A stretch of 46,550 nucleotides of DNA. It comes from Bacteroidales bacterium (lineage in GTDB: Bacteria; Bacteroidota; Bacteroidia; Bacteroidales; CAIWKO01). Positions within the stretch are counted from its first letter, which is position 1. Each line of letters starts with the position of its first letter. The notes beneath the pieces are model-generated. The model did no database searches, was not told where the DNA came from, and worked only from the letters and a program-made list of their open reading frames with translations. Both the position numbers and the translations under genes were made by a program. Of the stretch, positions 41,509-46,550 are shown piece after piece. The stretch covers positions 1 through 46,550 of the forward strand of contig JAGNBV010000015.1 of NCBI GenBank assembly GCA_018004645.1, written 5' to 3'.

Positions 41509-43275
41509 TTATTTAAAAGGGATAATAAGGCTCTTATCCGTTTTGATGCTTTTTTCGTCTTTGATATCGTTGGCTCTCATCACTGATTTTGCCTGAAGGT
41601 TATATTTTTTGGCAATGCTTGCAAATGATTCTCCGGCTTTTACGGTGTGGTTGGCCCTGGTAGGTATCTCCAGCTTTTGTTTTTCGCGGATATTGTCGTT
41701 AGGAAGCTTGTTTTTCTTTTTGATAAAATCTACCGTAACACCGAATTTGGAAGCGATGGTGCCAAGGAATTCTCCTTTTTTCACCGAATAGCTTATCCAG
41801 ATGGTGTCGGGTTGGGCTACTGTCTGGCTTGTAGCCGGGACGCTGTCTTTGGGCTCTTCTTCTGTAACTGCCGCGGGTTTCTTTTTTTCTTCGGTAACCT
41901 GCGTGGGTGCGCTTTGTTTGATAAAGATATCCCAAAAAACATAGGCCACAAATAAGACCCCGAGAATAATGGCTCCTATCCTTATTTTGCGCATCAAATC
42001 CGGTTTTTCTTTCAGCTTTCTGTAAAACCCGAACCGGTTCAGAAACGTGGTGATAGTAACATTTTCTGTGCGCTCAGTTCGTTCAGCCGATGCTTCTTCA
42101 GGATAGATTTCTTTGGCAGGTTCCTGGGTTTTTGTTTCTTCATGATAAGCAGGCTGTTCTTCTTTCGGAATGCTTTTCTTCACAAAATCATCTTCTGTTT
42201 TTTCAGTGATGCCCGTTGTTTCAAAAGGTGTCGTTTCCTGCAGGGGCTGCTCATCAACCGTTTCTTCATCAAGATATTCTTCTTCAACGGGTGCTTCACC
42301 AACCGGCTCTTCTTCTTCCGGTTCTTCGTCAATTATTTCGTTTTGCATGAACACGGTATCCAAAGGTTTGCCGGAAGTATATTCTTCCTGTTCTGCAGGC
42401 TCTTTAGGGGTTATTTCGCTTGTGGCGGTGTCGAAATTTTCTTGTGGCGCTTCTTTTTTGATTAGCGGTTTCATTTCCTTTGGTACATAAAATACCGGGG
42501 AAAACACTGCTTTTTTGTTAGCGATGCCAACAAAATAAATGAGCAGAGCCGTGATATTATCTGGTCCTCCTTTGGCGTTGGTGAGCTCAATAAGTTTTTC
42601 TGCTTTTTCCTGAACCGGGTCCGTGTTGCTGAGCACTTGTGATATTTCAATGTCATCAAGCATAAAAAACAGTCCATCAGTACACATCAGAATAAAATCA
42701 TTCAGCGCCGGCAGGGCAGGGGCTGTGCAAAATTCGATTTCAATGTTGAGGCCGGAACCCAGCGCACGGGTAATTTTTTTTCGATCGGGATGCGAGCGGG
42801 CTTCCCCGTCGGACAGCAATCCGTTATCGACCATGTCCTGCACCTGCGAGTGGTCGCGTGTGAGCCGGTGCAGTTTGCCGTCCGAAAAGATATATACCCG
42901 GCTGTCGCCCACATGTGCATAATGAAATTTGTTGTTGCGCAGCATGGCCATCACGATAGTGGTCCCCATACCATGATATGCGGGTTTGAGTTTCGATCGT
43001 TTATACACCACGGAATTGGCAAATTCGATGGCGGCTTTTAAGGCGTCTTCCGGCATATCGAAATAGTGGTTTTCCAGGTATGCGCGGATACTTTCCACGG
43101 CAAGCTGCGAAGCTACCGCACCGGCTTCATGAACACCCATGCCGTCGCACACTATAAAAACATGACCATTGATACATTCAAAATCTGTATAACAATCCTG
43201 GTTTTCCTGCATTACCTGGCCGGCATGGCTGGAAACACCCAAATCATAAACCTTATTTTCATTTGCCTTTGACAT
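41509..43275 (-). CDS. PP2C-type Ser/Thr phosphatase with TM helix and two periplasmic LysM domains
   Basis: A 588-residue fusion. Residues ~1-255 are a PPM/PP2C phosphatase with metal-binding motifs QENQDCY, VCDGMGVHEAG, CTDGLFFML and GGPDNITALLI. A long acidic linker rich in Glu/Pro/Thr (~280-420) leads to one TM helix (RIGAIILGVLFVAYVFWDIFI, about 428-448). Two LysM domains follow (about 485-530 YSVKKGEFLGTIASKFGV, and 540-585 HTVKAGESFASIAKKYNL). With the phosphatase in the cytosol and LysM in the periplasm, the protein spans the membrane and may couple phosphatase activity to peptidoglycan contact. Substrate kinases are not in the window. It is co-transcribed with the TMTC-like gene; a TATATTTG -7 box lies upstream. 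Confidence 0.9.
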   Translation of the reverse strand: MSKANENKVYDLGVSSHAGQVMQENQDCYTDFECINGHVFIVCDGMGVHEAGAVASQLAVESIRAYLENHYFDMPEDALKAAIEFANSVVYKRSKLKPAYHGMGTTIVMAMLRNNKFHYAHVGDSRVYIFSDGKLHRLTRDHSQVQDMVDNGLLSDGEARSHPDRKKITRALGSGLNIEIEFCTAPALPALNDFILMCTDGLFFMLDDIEISQVLSNTDPVQEKAEKLIELTNAKGGPDNITALLIYFVGIANKKAVFSPVFYVPKEMKPLIKKEAPQENFDTATSEITPKEPAEQEEYTSGKPLDTVFMQNEIIDEEPEEEEPVGEAPVEEEYLDEETVDEQPLQETTPFETTGITEKTEDDFVKKSIPKEEQPAYHEETKTQEPAKEIYPEEASAERTERTENVTITTFLNRFGFYRKLKEKPDLMRKIRIGAIILGVLFVAYVFWDIFIKQSAPTQVTEEKKKPAAVTEEEPKDSVPATSQTVAQPDTIWISYSVKKGEFLGTIASKFGVTVDFIKKKNKLPNDNIREKQKLEIPTRANHTVKAGESFASIAKKYNLQAKSVMRANDIKDEKSIKTDKSLIIPFK

Positions 43276-43301
43276 ACTTTTTTTGCTTAAAAGTTCGCGG
43301 A

Positions 43302-43309
43302 CAAATATA
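43302..43309 (-). promoter_or_regulatory. -7 element of the PP2C-LysM operon
   Basis: The minus strand reads TATATTTG 26 bp upstream of the start codon, an exact TAnnTTTG match that gives a leader of about 22 bases. No TTTG at the -33 distance was found. Confidence 0.4.
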
Positions 43310-43399
43310 CTAAAGAAAAAATGGTTAGCAGCAGAAGTATAAACTGAATTTCAACAACATGATTGTTAGTAAAACAGCAGGGCCAACAACAGAAAAATA

Positions 43400-44959
43400 T
43401 CAAAAACTGTATTTCAGTTTCAGGTAGATGTCATCGTTTTTGGTAACCTTGCCAAAGCTTGTGGTGGGGCTGCCGTCCAGCAGGTGAGCTCCTAATATGA
43501 GTTCGGCATTATCCACGGGTTTGTACGAAATTTCAGGCATATATATCCAGGCAAGGTTGTTTTTCAGGCCTTTGTATTGGTTTATTTGTATGCCGCCATT
43601 TAATATGCTGATTTTTATCCGGCCATTACCCGAGGTCCATTCAAAGGCAAGCATATAATAATCGTTTAGTTCTTTATGCCCGCGTTCGTGAACAAAACCA
43701 TGCAGGTATTGAAAATTGAGGTAAAACCCGTGTTTAAATGTATAATCCAGCCCTACAACAAATTTCACGTACGGCTTGCTGTCGAGTACCAGAGAATCAC
43801 TAAGCACCGAATCTTTGCTTATCCCATAATCCGGAAAATCGTAATGCAGGTAACGTTTCATGTAGTTTTTTCCCGGCAGGAAACAGGCTGCCTCGCCCCA
43901 GATACCAACATCTTTGATGGACCCGGCAAAGTCAAGTCCCACAACCTGCATCACGGGAAACTCTACTTTCGACCTGATATCCACCGTAGCGTCGGCGCGT
44001 ACTTCAGGAAAAACGGCGAAAGTGTCGATGGTAATATTGGTGTATAGTTCGGTGGGCAAGGGCAGCGCATCGCGGCCATACACATAGCTCAGCGAGATGT
44101 CGAAATTTCTCAGCGTTTTCTTTGCTTTCAGCCCGAAAGACGGATAATGCCTGATATCTTTTTGCGGCATTACAAGCGTATCCGAGATGCTACGTGGTGT
44201 TAGATAGATGGGGATTTTGAGGCCGGGCATAAACGAAGTGTCGGTAATCATGGAAGGAATCTTTACTTCGGGCATAAAGGCTTGTGTCCACTCGCTGCCG
44301 GGCAATACCGAAGGTGTAAACCATGGGATTGCCACCCCCGTAAAGGTAAATGTTCCCGCATAATAAATAAGTTTTATTGCGTTGGAACCCAGGTGCCGGC
44401 CAAAGTCCCAGATGTCTTCCATGTCATAGGGGTTCAGGTTGTCCGTGGGATTCAGCCGGTCGGCTGTGCCCCATGCAATGCGCTGCCTGCCTATCCTGAT
44501 ATCGAGATTTTTTGTAAACAATCCGTAAATGTCAAAATAGGCCTCACGTACATCGGCATCAAAATTTAAAATCTTTCTTTTATCCGATAAGTCGCCAACG
44601 TTATAAATTTCAGGGTGCTTATACGTCCGCAGCCACACTTCGGCAAATAATTTTCCGCGGTCAAAAGGTTTGTAATCTAATTTTACATCCAGGCGGTATT
44701 CCTGTCGGTAGAGCTTGCCTCCATCGAATTTCAGCCTGTCATCAGCCTGTATGTATCCGTTAATAGACAGTTTGGGCTCTTCGGGTAATAGTCCGTCATC
44801 AGGTGCCATAACACCGGCTTCGGGAAACACTGCCGAGGTGTCAGCAAACAGATTTCCTGACGTGTCAGGCTGCACGATAAACGATGTGTCCTGTTGGGCA
44901 ATGGCCTTAAGACCTATAGACAGCAATATACAAAAACCGAAAAAAAACTTTTTTTTCAT
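43400..44959 (-). CDS. Outer-membrane beta-barrel of an RND/LolA-like exporter operon (DUF1302-like)
   Basis: A 519-residue exported protein with a signal peptide (FFFGFCILLSIGLKAIAQ) and a barrel made of alternating amphipathic strands (SINGYIQADDRLKFDGGKLYRQEYRLDVKLDYKPF, DIRIGRQRIAWGTADRLNPTDNLNPYD). It ends in an aromatic residue (KLKYSF), the usual outer-membrane barrel end. The RIGRQRIAWG...DRLNP segment is a hallmark of DUF1302-type barrels that accompany MMPL/RND exporters. It is the last gene of a three-gene operon (RND permease, LolA-like protein, barrel), so it probably forms the outer-membrane part of lipid or lipoprotein export. Confidence 0.8.
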   Translation of the reverse strand: MKKKFFFGFCILLSIGLKAIAQQDTSFIVQPDTSGNLFADTSAVFPEAGVMAPDDGLLPEEPKLSINGYIQADDRLKFDGGKLYRQEYRLDVKLDYKPFDRGKLFAEVWLRTYKHPEIYNVGDLSDKRKILNFDADVREAYFDIYGLFTKNLDIRIGRQRIAWGTADRLNPTDNLNPYDMEDIWDFGRHLGSNAIKLIYYAGTFTFTGVAIPWFTPSVLPGSEWTQAFMPEVKIPSMITDTSFMPGLKIPIYLTPRSISDTLVMPQKDIRHYPSFGLKAKKTLRNFDISLSYVYGRDALPLPTELYTNITIDTFAVFPEVRADATVDIRSKVEFPVMQVVGLDFAGSIKDVGIWGEAACFLPGKNYMKRYLHYDFPDYGISKDSVLSDSLVLDSKPYVKFVVGLDYTFKHGFYLNFQYLHGFVHERGHKELNDYYMLAFEWTSGNGRIKISILNGGIQINQYKGLKNNLAWIYMPEISYKPVDNAELILGAHLLDGSPTTSFGKVTKNDDIYLKLKYSF

Positions 44960-44977
44960 AATGGGTAATCCGGTGTT

Positions 44978-45718
44978 TTATTTTATCAGTTCGCGTTCTG
45001 AAAAATAATCATCTTTCAACCCGTTGTCGAAAGTCACCGAAGTAACCGTCATTTTGGTTTTGGTGCCTGATTTTTTATCTTCCATTACCAGTTCTTTGGC
45101 GATCTGGTATCCATCGGTTTTCACTACATTATTATCGGTTAGCACCTTGTAGAGTTTACCGCTTTTGTCGAAATGTTCCACCTTTATGGGGTAATTGTCC
45201 GATTTTCTTACATACATGATGAGTTTTGAGTAGTCGCTGATAACGCCGTCTCTCGGATTAAGCTGAAGGACAAAGTGTTCGCCGGTAGTGTTGATAAGCT
45301 TGGGTGTCCATTTTTGTGAGTATTTTTTTGCTTCCATATCCTCATAGGTAAAATCGGTACCGGCAAATTTTGAGTTTTTCACCGAGGAGGAAATTTTGCG
45401 GGTTTTGCCATAGGCCGGCAGATACACCGTGAGGTTGTCGTTGGGTAACGACAAAAATCCTATGCCTTTCTGGTCGGCAGGCGAGAGTATCTTTACCAGT
45501 CTTTTATCGCTGCCTTTCTGTACCATGCTCATCGTTCGCAGGCTCTGTCGCGATTGCTTGTCGTAGAGGGTGATGGTAGTCATTATCTTCTGGTCTTTTG
45601 GCGCATTGAGGATTTGGTCAACTTTTTGCAGAATACCGGCAGCATCCTGTGCGGATACTTTCCCGTGCAACAGCAGTAATGCTGCTGAAAGGACGGGAAT
45701 TAAAAACATTTTTTTCAT
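44978..45718 (-). CDS. LolA-like outer-membrane lipoprotein-sorting protein
   Basis: A 246-residue periplasmic protein: signal peptide FLIPVLSAALLLLHGKVSAQ, then a LolA/LolB-like half-barrel (MTTITLYDKQSRQSLRTMSMVQKGSDKRLVKILSPADQKGIGFLSL...YLPAYGKTRKIS). This is the outer membrane lipoprotein-sorting protein family that is encoded with RND/MMPL transporters and is thought to carry a lipid-type substrate between membranes. It starts 12 bp after the RND gene and ends 18 bp before the barrel gene. Confidence 0.85.
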   Translation of the reverse strand: MKKMFLIPVLSAALLLLHGKVSAQDAAGILQKVDQILNAPKDQKIMTTITLYDKQSRQSLRTMSMVQKGSDKRLVKILSPADQKGIGFLSLPNDNLTVYLPAYGKTRKISSSVKNSKFAGTDFTYEDMEAKKYSQKWTPKLINTTGEHFVLQLNPRDGVISDYSKLIMYVRKSDNYPIKVEHFDKSGKLYKVLTDNNVVKTDGYQIAKELVMEDKKSGTKTKMTVTSVTFDNGLKDDYFSERELIK

Positions 45719-45730
45719 GGTCGTAAAAGT

Positions 45731-46550
45731 TTAAAATTTTTCAATTCGTGTAATCTTTATATCGCTATCTTTCACCAGTTTCAAATTAAACAAACTGATT
45801 ACCGCGGGCAGAATGGTTATGGCGCCCAGGCCGCTGAAGAACATGGTGATGGCAATCAGTATTCCGAAATTCAGCAGGGGAATCAGGTTGGCGAAAATCA
45901 GTACGAGAAATCCCAGCATCACCGTTATCACGTTGATACATATAGGTTTGCCGGAGATTCTCACCGCAAAGGCTATGGCATCTTCAACACTTTTTCCCTG
46001 GATGATATGGTGTTTGTATTCCGTTATAAAATGAATGGCATAATCGATGCCCGCACCAACCGTAATGCTGGCTATGAGTATGGTGCAAATGTCAAGCGCA
46101 ATGCCCGAAATACCCATGAATCCGAAAATAATGATGATAGTAAATAATAGCGGAATCATCCCTACAAAAGAACTGCGCACTGAACGCAGCAAAAACACCA
46201 TGCAGATGAAAATAAGAGCCAGTGCCAGGATAAGGCTTTGCAGGAGGTTTTTCATCAGGCTGTCATCAAAATTTGAATAGACACCTGGCATGCCGGTTTG
46301 GGCGAGATTTACTTCCGGTGAATTTAATTCCGAAAGCAACGTGTTGACCGATGAGAACAACTCTTTATATCTTTTTGTTTCCACATTACGCATATATGCC
46401 TGTATGATGGCCTCGGTTTTATCCGCATTAATCATTTGTTTCAGCATCTCGTCGCCTTCGATAAGAAACAACAGGTTGGCAACTTTTTCGCGGGTGTCGG
46501 GCAGGCATTTGCCTTCGCCCATACAGTCGTTCATTTCTTCAAGAAAATCA
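45731..46550 (-). CDS. RND/MMPL-family exporter, C-terminal part (cut by window edge)
   Basis: The last ~273 codons of an RND superfamily permease; the frame is open to the edge of the window, so the 5' part is missing. The ATG at 46534 is internal. A periplasmic segment (EVNLAQTGMPGVYSNFDDSLMKNLL) is followed by five to six TM helices with the family features SITVGAGIDYAIHFITEYKHHIIQGKSVEDAI (MMPL/SSD-type TM motif) and RISGKPICINVITVMLGFLVLIFA. Alone it resembles Bacteroidota and Proteobacteria exporters paired with LolA-like and DUF1302 proteins. Confidence 0.85.
   Translation of the reverse strand, partial: DFLEEMNDCMGEGKCLPDTREKVANLLFLIEGDEMLKQMINADKTEAIIQAYMRNVETKRYKELFSSVNTLLSELNSPEVNLAQTGMPGVYSNFDDSLMKNLLQSLILALALIFICMVFLLRSVRSSFVGMIPLLFTIIIIFGFMGISGIALDICTILIASITVGAGIDYAIHFITEYKHHIIQGKSVEDAIAFAVRISGKPICINVITVMLGFLVLIFANLIPLLNFGILIAITMFFSGLGAITILPAVISLFNLKLVKDSDIKITRIEKF

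Overview
The window reads as chromosomal DNA of a member of the Bacteroidota, probably class Bacteroidia. The reasons are C-terminal type IX secretion (T9SS) sorting domains on secreted proteins, promoters of the TTTG-N19/20-TAnnTTTG type instead of E. coli -35/-10 boxes, few Shine-Dalgarno sequences, a Bacteroidota-type LptD, a DUF3822 gene beside rsmD, and a TIGR02757 gene. I saw no rRNA, tRNA, CRISPR array, phage block or intact insertion sequence.

Layout. 0.3-6 kb (+): a B12-binding radical SAM enzyme, an SBF-like transporter, purB, and a T9SS-exported endonuclease I. 5.9-12.1 kb: envelope genes (MCE/MlaD-like protein and cell-wall amidase on -, lptD on +), then DUF3822 and rsmD. 12.1-15.7 kb (-): a C-type-lectin-like lipoprotein, a second B12-binding radical SAM enzyme and an AT-rich polytopic membrane protein. 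16-19.5 kb (+): an AmgK-like kinase fused to a RapZ C-terminal domain, overlapping a MurU-like nucleotidyltransferase (muramyl-sugar recycling), then an HI0933-type flavoprotein. 20-26.9 kb (+): a membrane protein, an AddB-like nuclease, a MEMO-AMMECR1 fusion lipoprotein and a TIGR02757 protein.

The most interesting accessory unit lies at 26.9-29.4 kb. Three small exported proteins share a YG(V/I)P-type motif at the edge of the mature chain or at the C-terminus, and a radical SAM/SPASM enzyme follows them. This looks like a peptide- or lipoprotein-modifying system with three candidate substrates.

From 30.3 to 39.3 kb there is a TPR-histidine kinase with a NarL-type response regulator, followed by a duplicated promoter module. 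One copy drives a bare T9SS sorting domain (apparently a deletion remnant). The other drives an intact T9SS protein and still carries what looks like the last codons of a decayed second response-regulator gene. An ArsR-family gene sits between the copies. A 134-bp element with perfect 14-bp terminal inverted repeats and a 1339-residue collagen/fibre-repeat protein with a peptidase-S74 chaperone domain follow.

The right end (39.3-46.5 kb, all -) holds a TMTC-like TPR membrane protein co-transcribed with a PP2C phosphatase-TM-LysM fusion, and an RND/MMPL exporter - LolA-like - beta-barrel operon cut by the window edge. All assignments come from reading the sequence and from memory of protein families; no database search was possible.
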